From the NCBI GenBank assembly GCA_002344205.1, contig DDSZ01000036.1:1-31711 (forward strand): a stretch of 31,711 nt of DNA. Direction: 5' to 3'. The notes under the pieces were generated by a model that saw nothing but the letters and a program-made list of their open reading frames with translations, made no database searches and had not been told where the DNA came from. This DNA is from Opitutaceae bacterium UBA2377 (GTDB lineage: Bacteria; Verrucomicrobiota; Verrucomicrobiia; Opitutales; Opitutaceae). Shown here one piece after another: positions 1-7,633 of the stretch. Numbering within the stretch: the stretch's first letter is position 1; each line of letters begins with the position of its first letter. A program made the position numbers and the translations under genes.

Positions 1-3000
1 GTCAGCACGCCGTCGCCGGTCTTGATGAAATCCTTGGCGCCGCTGTTGTCGGCGATGACGGCGCTGATATCGAGGCCGCCCGCGCCATAGACATGCGCGA
101 TCAGGTCGGAAACGCCCGTGCCGGTGCGGATTGTGCCGTTGGAGAGGATGCTCTTCGTCGCGCCCGTGGCCAGCAGGCCGCCGGAACTGACCGTGAGGGT
201 GAAGCCGCCCGCGTTCACGTCGATGCCGCTGCCGAGTGACAACGAGCCGACCGTGCGGTTGTTGGTCATCGTCTGGTCCGCGGTAGGGGTCGCGTTGATC
301 GAGGCCGTCCACGAACCTTGGGCCGTGTTGGTGCCCGCCACCGCCACCACCCCGTTCGCGCCGTAACCCGCAAACGCCGTGCCATTGACCGTCGCGTAGC
401 CCAGCACGTTCGAGGTCAGGGTGGGTGCCGTGGTGAAGATCACGCGCGGGTTGTTGCCCGTGCTGCCCAAGGTTCCGGTCGTGTTGGTAAAATCCACGGT
501 CGCGCCGGAAGTTCGGTTAAGCGCGCTGGAAGTCAGCACGACGGAACGGTTGGTGCCACCCGGATTGATGTTCAGGGTGTTGGCACCGCTGCTCACATTG
601 AGTGCCCCGATGGTTTCGGTGGTGTTGGCACCGGTATTCCCCAGGAGACCGAGGGTGCCGCCTTGCAGCGTCACCGCCGCGGTATTGCCCACCCGGTCAG
701 CCTGATTGTTGGAGGTGTTGTCCAAGACCAATTGGCCGCCGGCCTTCACCGTAAAACCGCTCGCGCTCGCCATGCGACCGCCGGCATTGAGGTGCAACTC
801 GGCGCCCTCGACCGTCACCGCTCCCGCCAGGGTATTGGTCGCCGTGGCGGCAAGCCGCCCGGCACCCACCACGTTGAGGCTGCCATTGGAAACCACCTGG
901 GCCAAACGCGCGTCTTCCGCCGCGCTGCCGTCCTGCATGCGGATCGTGCGCGAGCCGCCGCCCAGATTCAGGCCGCTGTTAAAGATAAGGGTGCCATTGG
1001 CGCTGTTCGAACCGAGGATCAGTTGGTCGCCGGCGCCCACAAAATTGGTCGTCGTGCCCCAGGTCACCGCCGCCGTGCTGTTGTTGATCTGCACCGTGCG
1101 GTTCGCACCAACGGCCGCGAAGCCGCCGCTGCCCGTCCACTGCAGTTGGTCGGCGCCCGTGCCCAGATTGCGCGTCATGTTGAAGCCCGCCAGTTCCAGC
1201 ACGCCGCCGTTGAGTTGCAGGTTGGTCCCGTCGATCTGGTTGGTATTCGACGCCCGCAGCGCGCCGCCGGAGATCCGTGTCGGCCCCGTGTAGGTGTTGT
1301 TCGCCGTCAGCGAGAGCGTGCCCTCGCCGGTCTTGTTGATGCCGCCCGTCCCGCTGATGATGCCCGACAAAATGCCGTCCACCGCCGCGCTGCCGTTGGC
1401 CACCCGGATTTCGCGGACTTCGGATCCCAACGCAATGGCATTGGTCAGCGTCACGGTTGCATTCGAGTAGTTTGAGCTCAGCAGCAGCGCGTTGCCGGTC
1501 GGCACGAAGCTGCCCGCGTTCCACGTCAGCGTGCCGCCGGCCGTGCCGCCCGAATTGGTCAGCGTCACCGTGCGGTTACCTCCATGCGCCGAGAAGCCGC
1601 CGTCGCCGGTCCACTGCACCTGGTCGGCCGCCGTGCCCAGCCGCCGGGTGAAAGTTGTGTTCGAAGCGAGCTCCAGCACGCCACCGGCCAGTTGCAGATT
1701 GCCGCCCGAGGCACCGCCCGTGGCGTAGCCGCCGGTCAGCCCGGCCGTGGTTGCGCGCAGCACCCCGCCTTCGATGATCGTCGCGCCGCTGTAGGTATTG
1801 CTGCCCGTCAGGCTCACCACGCCTTCGCCCAGTTTCGTCAGGCTGTTCGCCCCGGAAATCACGCCGGAAAGCGTCAGCACGCCCTCGCGGGACCCGATCG
1901 CGCTGGCCGACGCCAGCGTGATGTTGCCCGCAAAGGTGTTGTTCCCGCCGTCGTTGTAGAGGGCGCCCGTCTGACCTTCCCCGCCCCGCCAGATGCCCCG
2001 GCCGTTCAGCGTCACCGTCTCCGCCGTGCTGTAGTTCAGGCCCGAACCGGTCGTGTCGCGCAACGCCAGCACCCCGCCGGTGTTCACCGTCGTCGTGCCG
2101 CCCGTCGTGCCCAGCGCACCGTTGATCGTCGCCACCACCATGCCTTGGTTGATCGTCAGGTTCCCCGTCCACGGCGTGCCGCCGTCCGAGTTGTTGCTGT
2201 TGATCGTCAGGATCCCCGTGCCGTTCTTGATCACGTTGCCCGACCCGTTGATGTCCGCGTTGAAGTTCGTCGCCCCCGTCCCGTTCACCTTGATATCGTT
2301 GCCCCCGGTCGTGATCGCGCCGTTTAGGCACAAGGTGCTGAACGAGTAGTTGTTGATCCGCAGCTCCTCCGCCAAGGTAATCGGCAGGTTGATCTTATGC
2401 TGCCCTTGCGCGTTGTTGTAGTCGTTCACGTTGATCGACGGCAGGCCGACGAGCGAGGTGTCGCCCATGAGCAGCGAGCCCGTGCCGTTGAGCGTGTAGT
2501 TGATGCCCGCGTCGAAGGTCAGCGAGTTCACCTTCCGCCCGGCCGAGTCGAGGGTGACAGTCTGGTCGGTGCTTGGCTTGTTGCCGAAGAGGATGTCGGC
2601 GTTAATCGTTGGGGTCTTGTTGTCCAGCGCTCCGTCCACGTGATACCAGTTGTTGTTGGCGCCTTCGGGCGTCGCACCCCACGTCGTCGTGCCCGCGCCG
2701 TTGTCCCATTCAAATGCGCTGGGCTGCCACGGCGTCATCACCACCTTGGTGTTGCGGATCTCGTGAATCTCGTTCACCCCACCGGTGGCACCGGTGAAGC
2801 CGATCTTGAAGGTATCGGGCCGGTCGTAAGACGAAAGGTCGGCGGTGAAGGCCGTGATGTAGCTGCCGCTGGCACCGAACTTCATTTCCACGGTGAGCTG
2901 GTTGTTCGCATCTAGCGTCATGCGGAACGAGCGGTAGTCCACCCCGGTTTGGTCAGGCCGCGTAGTGTAGGTCGGAAAATCCATCTGCCCGCCGCCGGGC

Positions 3001-3626
3001 AAGGTTGCGAGATTGGCGCTCGCCGCGATGAATTGATAGTTGCTGCTTTCAGGTCCGCGCACCGCGATACGGTTGTCATACAATCCGGTGCCCAAACCGC
3101 CGATGCGCCCTTCGCTGGCGCTCGAAAAATTGCCGTAGTTGTCGAGACCAAACCCCAGATAGCCACCCACCATGCCGGGGTCGCCCGTGCGTTGGGCATA
3201 ACCCAGTGAGCCACCATAAGAACCAGGGTCAAAAGTGGCGGCGTTGATATTCCCATCCACCAGAAAAAAGGTGATGCCGTCGGCGCCGGTGCTGGTGCTG
3301 TTCCAGAATGCGTAATCAAATTCAATCTGCACCTGGGCGTTGACTGAAAAGATCGCCGAATCAAACAGCGCATAGGTCGCGCGATTGCCGGCGTTGTCCG
3401 TCAATCGCAGCCAACCGTCCCCCGGTGTGTCGATGCCGGCCGCAGCGGTGAGAACCGGTGTGTAATTGCCGCCAAACACCCAACCGCTCGCCGTGGTCCC
3501 GGTGAAGCTCTCCGTCACCGTGACCTGCGCCAGCGTCGTGCCCATGCCGCCGGTCAAGGTCAACACGCACACCATGCGCCAAAACAGGGCGCTGAAACGG
3601 TGGAGGTGTTGACGAATGGGGCTCAT
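1..3626 (-). CDS. Exported L-type-lectin / autotransporter-repeat protein (partial, 3' end outside window)
   Basis: A single frame stays open from an ATG at 3626 to the window edge: 1208 codons with no stop. I checked the phase at 2600, 1028 and 5. Residues 1-33 form a signal peptide with a likely cut after TLA/Q. Residues of about 35-270 resemble a bacterial L-type (legume-like) lectin domain, with 'ADGITFFLVDG' and a following glycine-rich 'GGYLGFGLDNYGN' stretch. From about residue 340 onward the protein is Gly/Thr/Asn-rich beta-repeat sequence with several units of the autotransporter-associated beta-strand type, such as 'LTGSNTYSGATIIEGGVLRA' near 600-625 and 'LTANNTYTGPTRISGGALRA' near 765-790. 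A longer unit of about 160 residues, starting 'NLQL', occurs twice in tandem (about 641 and 800). The anchoring C-terminus (beta barrel or PEP-CTERM) is not in view. It is probably a surface or secreted carbohydrate-binding adhesin. No clear Shine-Dalgarno precedes the ATG. Confidence 0.85.
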   Translation of the reverse strand, partial: MSPIRQHLHRFSALFWRMVCVLTLTGGMGTTLAQVTVTESFTGTTASGWVFGGNYTPVLTAAAGIDTPGDGWLRLTDNAGNRATYALFDSAIFSVNAQVQIEFDYAFWNSTSTGADGITFFLVDGNINAATFDPGSYGGSLGYAQRTGDPGMVGGYLGFGLDNYGNFSSASEGRIGGLGTGLYDNRIAVRGPESSNYQFIAASANLATLPGGGQMDFPTYTTRPDQTGVDYRSFRMTLDANNQLTVEMKFGASGSYITAFTADLSSYDRPDTFKIGFTGATGGVNEIHEIRNTKVVMTPWQPSAFEWDNGAGTTTWGATPEGANNNWYHVDGALDNKTPTINADILFGNKPSTDQTVTLDSAGRKVNSLTFDAGINYTLNGTGSLLMGDTSLVGLPSINVNDYNNAQGQHKINLPITLAEELRINNYSFSTLCLNGAITTGGNDIKVNGTGATNFNADINGSGNVIKNGTGILTINSNNSDGGTPWTGNLTINQGMVVATINGALGTTGGTTTVNTGGVLALRDTTGSGLNYSTAETVTLNGRGIWRGGEGQTGALYNDGGNNTFAGNITLASASAIGSREGVLTLSGVISGANSLTKLGEGVVSLTGSNTYSGATIIEGGVLRATTAGLTGGYATGGASGGNLQLAGGVLELASNTTFTRRLGTAADQVQWTGDGGFSAHGGNRTVTLTNSGGTAGGTLTWNAGSFVPTGNALLLSSNYSNATVTLTNAIALGSEVREIRVANGSAAVDGILSGIISGTGGINKTGEGTLSLTANNTYTGPTRISGGALRASNTNQIDGTNLQLNGGVLELAGFNMTRNLGTGADQLQWTGSGGFAAVGANRTVQINNSTAAVTWGTTTNFVGAGDQLILGSNSANGTLIFNSGLNLGGGSRTIRMQDGSAAEDARLAQVVSNGSLNVVGAGRLAATATNTLAGAVTVEGAELHLNAGGRMASASGFTVKAGGQLVLDNTSNNQADRVGNTAAVTLQGGTLGLLGNTGANTTETIGALNVSSGANTLNINPGGTNRSVVLTSSALNRTSGATVDFTNTTGTLGSTGNNPRVIFTTAPTLTSNVLGYATVNGTAFAGYGANGVVAVAGTNTAQGSWTASINATPTADQTMTNNRTVGSLSLGSGIDVNAGGFTLTVSSGGLLATGATKSILSNGTIRTGTGVSDLIAHVYGAGGLDISAVIADNSGAKDFIKTGDGVL

Positions 3627-3741
3627 AGCATTGACCAGATTTCATCGGAGCAGCGCCCGATAGGTCAATGGCATAGGGTGTTTACCCCAGTAAGTAGTAT
3701 TACGCAGCGCGCCTGACGCCACACTAAGTAGCTTCCAAGCG

Positions 3742-5259
3742 CTAATTCGATAAATACCTGTCCAGCAATGCGTAATTAAGCTCCAAGGATAAAGCGCTTT
3801 GCTGCGGCAAGAAGCTCACGATCCGGCGCTGTTCGCTCAGCCCGAGGAAAAAGAGTTCCAGCTTGTTGATAGCCGGCAAGCGCATGTCCACCGTGGCACT
3901 GATGGCATTTTTGGCCGCCGTCATGGCTTCGCGATCCGCCTGCACCCCGGCCGCGCAAAACACGGCCAAGCCGGCCTCAAGCCGGGCGGCCACCGGCTCG
4001 GTGGGCAGCCGCTCCAGCGCCGCCACCAATTGCGCCAGCAGGCGCGGGTCGGGATACTCGATGAGATGGATCGCAAGCAGGCTGATCTCGCCGGCCGTGA
4101 GCGCGCGCGCCGTCGCCAGGAGCGCATCGAATTCCTGCGCCAAACGCTCCCGCTCCCCTGCCTTGGCATAAATGGCAAAAGCCAGCCGCGCCACATCGCG
4201 CCCGGCCAGTTGCGGGCGCGCGATTCGCAGCAGTTGCATCGCCTCCTCGGGATGCCCGCGCCGCGTCAGGCTCTCGATCCGATACACACGGTCATAAGGC
4301 AACGCCGTCAACCCGGGGGCCATAAGCAGTTGCCGCGCCTCTTCCGGCGCAGCCCTTTGCACCCGGGCCGCGAGCTCCAACGTCGGACGCACCACGGCCG
4401 GCGTGTCCTTGTCGGCCAAGGCTTCATCCAATACCTCCGGCCGCCGCATCACCCGCGCGCTGAAGATCAGCGCATGCGCCCAGGCCGAGGCCTGCGGCGG
4501 CTCATGCTTCAACTGCCGCCGCGCCAGCTCCGCGACCCCCGCCAATTGTCCGCGCGCCAGCAGGCTGCGAAACCACACCCGCGCCGTCTCCACCCGGTGG
4601 TCGGGATGATCGCGCAAAAGCTCCGCATACAGCCGGTCGGCCATCTCCGGGTTTCCCGCCTGGTAAAACTGCGCCAGCATCATTGCCACCGGGTAGTTGT
4701 TGCGGTCCAGCTCGCGGGCGACCGTCAACGCGGCCAGCGCATCGCGCACCTCCCCCTGTGCATAAAAATCCCGCGCCTGCTTGATGAAGAGCTGCGCGCG
4801 CACGTAGCGCAGCTCGCCCCACGCCGGCGGCCACGCAATCTGCCGGAAGCTCACCTCGTAGCCGATGCCGCGCATCAGGCCGAACACGGCCAGCAACAAC
4901 GCCAGCAGCAACGCCGTCGCCGTGCCCCCGGTCAGGAGCGCAGCCCGGCCCCAGAAAGGCCTGACCTCCGCCGCCGCCACGCTGCACATCCACTGGCCCG
5001 ACTCGTTTTGCCGCAGCAGCGGACAAACCCGCCGGAAGCGCGCCGGCCGGTGCCACGTCATCATCGCCTCGCACCCCGTGCGCATCGGCTCGCCTGAATC
5101 GCTGGGGTTGTGGCAGGGACACTGCCCCCGCCGGCCGCGCAGGCGATACCACGACTTGCGCGCGTTCCAGTAGAACAACGCCCAAGGCAGTCGCAGCAGA
5201 TAATCTCCGAGCCAGCCTTTCACGCCGCACAGGTAGCGGGTAACGCGAAACCGGCGCAA
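3742..5259 (-). CDS. Membrane-anchored TPR-like protein with N-terminal Cys cluster
   Basis: 505 residues; not a named family. The TTG start at 5259 is chosen because GGAGAT sits 4 nt upstream; a GTG at codon 13 is the alternative. Residues 1-100 are probably cytoplasmic and carry C47, C49, C63, C79 and C92 with H50 and H70, which could bind a metal. A single hydrophobic segment covers about 107-129. From about 150 to the end the sequence is Ala/Leu/Arg-rich and helical, with TPR-like hairpins ('RDALAALTVARELDRNN', 'PEMADRLYAELLRDHPDH'). That predicts a periplasmic protein-interaction scaffold. It begins 24 bp after the stop of the exported protein gene at 5284-6021, so the two are probably co-transcribed. 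Function unknown; the TPR assignment is from pattern and length only. Confidence 0.8.
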   Translation of the reverse strand: MRRFRVTRYLCGVKGWLGDYLLRLPWALFYWNARKSWYRLRGRRGQCPCHNPSDSGEPMRTGCEAMMTWHRPARFRRVCPLLRQNESGQWMCSVAAAEVRPFWGRAALLTGGTATALLLALLLAVFGLMRGIGYEVSFRQIAWPPAWGELRYVRAQLFIKQARDFYAQGEVRDALAALTVARELDRNNYPVAMMLAQFYQAGNPEMADRLYAELLRDHPDHRVETARVWFRSLLARGQLAGVAELARRQLKHEPPQASAWAHALIFSARVMRRPEVLDEALADKDTPAVVRPTLELAARVQRAAPEEARQLLMAPGLTALPYDRVYRIESLTRRGHPEEAMQLLRIARPQLAGRDVARLAFAIYAKAGERERLAQEFDALLATARALTAGEISLLAIHLIEYPDPRLLAQLVAALERLPTEPVAARLEAGLAVFCAAGVQADREAMTAAKNAISATVDMRLPAINKLELFFLGLSEQRRIVSFLPQQSALSLELNYALLDRYLSN

Positions 5260-5283
5260 GTTATCTCCGGCCGGCGGACTCGC

Positions 5284-6021
5284 TCAGAAATCCAGCACCT
5301 TCAGTTCGCCAAACTCCACGACGAAACGGTCCTTCCACGGTTTCACGCGCTTGAAATCCGTCCAAGTGATCTCGGCCGCGCCGCCCACCGGAAAGAACAG
5401 CACGCGGCCCGCCCCGCTCGCGGCGATCACCGCCGGCTGCGGCGGATGGGCCGGGTCCACGACGGCAAAACTCACGTCAATCTCCACCCGGTCGATCTTC
5501 GCCACGCCCACCATGCGGAAGGCCTCGCGCGCCTTCAGCGCGAAATGCTCGAGCGTCTCCCGCTCCGGATGCACCGTCATGAACACGGTGAACTTTTCCT
5601 CCGGGAACCGCCGGCTCGCTCCCGGCACGAGGGGCACCTCGTAAACCACCGCCGCCTCATCCGCGCGCACCAAGACCGCCCGGTCAAAATCTATCACTTC
5701 GCCGAGCGATTTTTCCTCCCGACGGCGCATCTCCCGGTCTTTCTTGCGGCGAAACGCCCGCTGCTCGCGCTCGGCCACCGGCCGGCCGTCGCGCTCCAGC
5801 AGCGTCCACTGCTCCTCCTCGGGTTGCGAAGGGTCAAAGCGCTCCACCTGCACGCCGTCGGGCCGGCCCCGCCGGTCGAATTTTTTCACCGTCTGCGTGT
5901 AGGCCCAGCGCCCGTCATCGGCCATGAGTTTCCGCAACGCCGCCTCCAACGGCTCCGGCATCTCCGCGCGCAAGGCGGGCAGACTCAATCCGACGCAAAG
6001 CATGCAGATCAACAAGCGCAT
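5284..6021 (-). CDS. Hypothetical exported protein
   Basis: 245 residues starting with ATG. Residues 1-19 ('MRLLICMLCVGLSLPALRA') form a clear signal peptide with a cut before E20. The mature part is rich in charged residues, with a strongly basic/acidic stretch at about 90-108 ('RAFRRKKDREMRRREEKSLG'). The rest alternates in a beta-strand-like way ('KFTVFMTVHP', 'DRVEIDVSFAVVDP', 'DRFVVEFGELKVLDF'). That would suit a LolA/MucB-like periplasmic fold, but I see no diagnostic motif and do not assign one. No cysteine follows the signal peptide in a lipobox position. It lies upstream of the TPR membrane protein in the same orientation (24 bp gap) and 107 bp downstream of the LuxR-type regulator gene. 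Confidence 0.75.
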   Translation of the reverse strand: MRLLICMLCVGLSLPALRAEMPEPLEAALRKLMADDGRWAYTQTVKKFDRRGRPDGVQVERFDPSQPEEEQWTLLERDGRPVAEREQRAFRRKKDREMRRREEKSLGEVIDFDRAVLVRADEAAVVYEVPLVPGASRRFPEEKFTVFMTVHPERETLEHFALKAREAFRMVGVAKIDRVEIDVSFAVVDPAHPPQPAVIAASGAGRVLFFPVGGAAEITWTDFKRVKPWKDRFVVEFGELKVLDF

Positions 6022-6128
6022 GGAGCCGGATCATGCGTGGGTCCGCGATTTCTGCAACTCGCCCGTCGCAACCAAAGTTTTTCCCTGCCACCTCTGCCCG
6101 GTCTGCACCACCTCGCCATTGCCACCGA

Positions 6129-6422
6129 TCAGGCCTCGCCGCCCTCGCGCATCTGAAGCAACAACAGCACAAGTTTGATGCGGGTCTTCGCCCCGGTCTT
6201 GGCCAAGATGGTGGAAACCTGGTTCTTCACGGTAAACTCTGATTTGCCGAGGGCGCGGGCGATTTCCCGGTTGCTCAACCCTTGAGCCAACTGCATCGCC
6301 ACCAGTCGCTCCGCGGGGCCTAGTCGCGCCCACAACGGCGAAAGCTCGCCCAATGCGCCGCTCAATTCCCGCCAGCTCAGCGTCGGCGGCAACGGAGCCT
6401 CGGGTTGACGGAGTGAAACCAT
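6129..6422 (-). CDS. Orphan LuxR/GerE-type HTH transcriptional regulator
   Basis: 97 residues from the ATG at 6422. The frame stays open to a TTG at 6485 that directly follows the TlpA gene's stop, and another ATG lies at 6452. The extra N-terminal residues look non-coding, so I prefer 6422, where a GAGG lies 11 nt upstream. Residues 30-92 form a LuxR-type helix-turn-helix: 'LGPAERLVAMQLAQGLSNRE', then the recognition helix 'SEFTVKNQVSTILAKTGAKT'. There is no receiver or sensor domain, so this is a stand-alone DNA-binding protein. It would follow the TlpA gene (stop at 6486) on the same transcript. Its target is unknown; the downstream exported and TPR genes are candidates by position only. 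Confidence 0.8.
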   Translation of the reverse strand: MVSLRQPEAPLPPTLSWRELSGALGELSPLWARLGPAERLVAMQLAQGLSNREIARALGKSEFTVKNQVSTILAKTGAKTRIKLVLLLLQMREGGEA

Positions 6423-6485
6423 GTTAAGCTGCGCCTCGGCGGGCCGGGGCATTCCTGGCCCGCCGGCCCGCCGCACTGCGCACAA

Positions 6486-7616
6486 CTAAAGTTCCAGCAG
6501 GCGCTTCACCTCGGTTTCGAGTTTTTCGCCGCGTGCGTCGGTCGTAGCGAGGCGGCCCGTCTTGTCCATGAGGAACATCGCCGGGATGCCGGTGATGCCA
6601 TAGTGCACGGCGTAGTGGTTCTTCCAGCCTTGGCCATCGTAGTGCTGCGGCCAGGGCAGCTCGTGCTCGCGGACAAAGTCGATGAGCTTCTGCTTGTCCT
6701 TCTCGCTGTCGAGGGAGATGGCGATGATCTCGAAGCCCTGCGCGTGATACGCGTCATACACGCGCTTCACGTTGGGCAGCTCGGCGATGCAGGGTCCGCA
6801 CCAGGTCGCCCAAAAATCGAGCAGCACGACCTTCCCGCGCAACTTGGCCATGTCCACCTCGCGCCCGTCGAGGGCGGTAAACTTCATTTCCATCGGCGTG
6901 ACCCTCAGGCCCTCGACCCGCAGCTCGCCCTGCGCCCAAGCCTTGATGTCATCGGCCTTGGCCGACGCCACCAATTGCCCGAGATACGCACCGACCGATG
7001 CCGGTGCGGCTTTGCGCAGACGGTTGAGGTATTGCCACTCGCTTACGCGGATGCTGCGGGACTCCGGGTAGCGCTCGACCAAGAGGTCGATCCGGCGGCG
7101 AAATTCGGCCAAGGCGGCCGCATCCGTCTCCAGCGACGGCCGGGCGGCCGCAACCCAGCGTTCGAACAAAGTCTGCTGCGTCCTTTCCGAGACTCCTGCC
7201 GGCACGGGCGCGGCCTGCAGTTCTTCCAGCAGTCCGTTTACGCGGTCACTCCAAAGCTGCTCCGCCGCTTCATCGCGCACGACCGCTTCCCAGCCTTTGG
7301 CGCGCACATCCTCGCCGATTTCCTTGATGACGGGACGGAAATTGCCCGTAAGCGCGATGACGGCATCCCAACGCCGCGGATCTCCGGGATATTGCTCAAC
7401 AAAGGCCATGAGCAGGTCGCCGATGTTGCGGCCGCGCTCCTCCATGGCGCGCAGATAACCGGAGGTAAGGACGGATTTGCCGTCCACCTGCTCGGGCCGC
7501 GGGCGCTCGGATTTTTGGGCGGCGTCAATTTTCTCCCAAAGGGAATCGGCGGCAGGGTTGGCCAGCGCCAGCGCGGCCGAACAGGCAAAGATAAGGGACA
7601 GGGATTTGAACTTCAT
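6486..7616 (-). CDS. TlpA-like periplasmic thioredoxin-fold protein (copy 1)
   Basis: 376 residues. A signal peptide ends near A18/N20 ('FACSAALALA'). Residues of about 25-235 are helical with no recognised domain. Residues of about 240-376 form a TlpA/ResA-like thioredoxin domain: 'DMAKLRGKVVLLDFWATWCG', the redox pair C273-G-P-C276, then 'FEIIAISLDSEKDKQKLIDF' and the cis-Pro loop 'GITGIPAMFLMDK'. Family members reduce disulfides in exported proteins or in cytochrome c maturation. A long helical N-terminal region before TlpA is common in Bacteroidota and Verrucomicrobiota. It is a paralogue of the protein at 9602-10696, with the same layout and the same 'GREVD-aLRGKVVL-DFWATWC' core. The ATG at 7616 is not preceded by a Shine-Dalgarno; the preceding stop is 17 bp away, so it is probably in an operon. 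Confidence 0.9.
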   Translation of the reverse strand: MKFKSLSLIFACSAALALANPAADSLWEKIDAAQKSERPRPEQVDGKSVLTSGYLRAMEERGRNIGDLLMAFVEQYPGDPRRWDAVIALTGNFRPVIKEIGEDVRAKGWEAVVRDEAAEQLWSDRVNGLLEELQAAPVPAGVSERTQQTLFERWVAAARPSLETDAAALAEFRRRIDLLVERYPESRSIRVSEWQYLNRLRKAAPASVGAYLGQLVASAKADDIKAWAQGELRVEGLRVTPMEMKFTALDGREVDMAKLRGKVVLLDFWATWCGPCIAELPNVKRVYDAYHAQGFEIIAISLDSEKDKQKLIDFVREHELPWPQHYDGQGWKNHYAVHYGITGIPAMFLMDKTGRLATTDARGEKLETEVKRLLEL

Positions 7617-7633
7617 GGGACAAAAGGCGAAAA

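Noticed and set aside
318..1475. Long plus-strand open frame opposite the beta-repeat protein
   Set aside because: It is Arg/His/Gly-rich with no motif; the minus strand holds an uninterrupted 1208-codon frame with signal peptide and repeat motifs. High GC leaves antisense frames open.
3639..3668. Possible sigma-70-like promoter before the beta-repeat gene (TTGACC, 18 bp, TGAAAT on the minus strand)
   Set aside because: The -10 box matches only 4 of 6 bases and would leave a leader of only a few bases; too weak to list as a feature.
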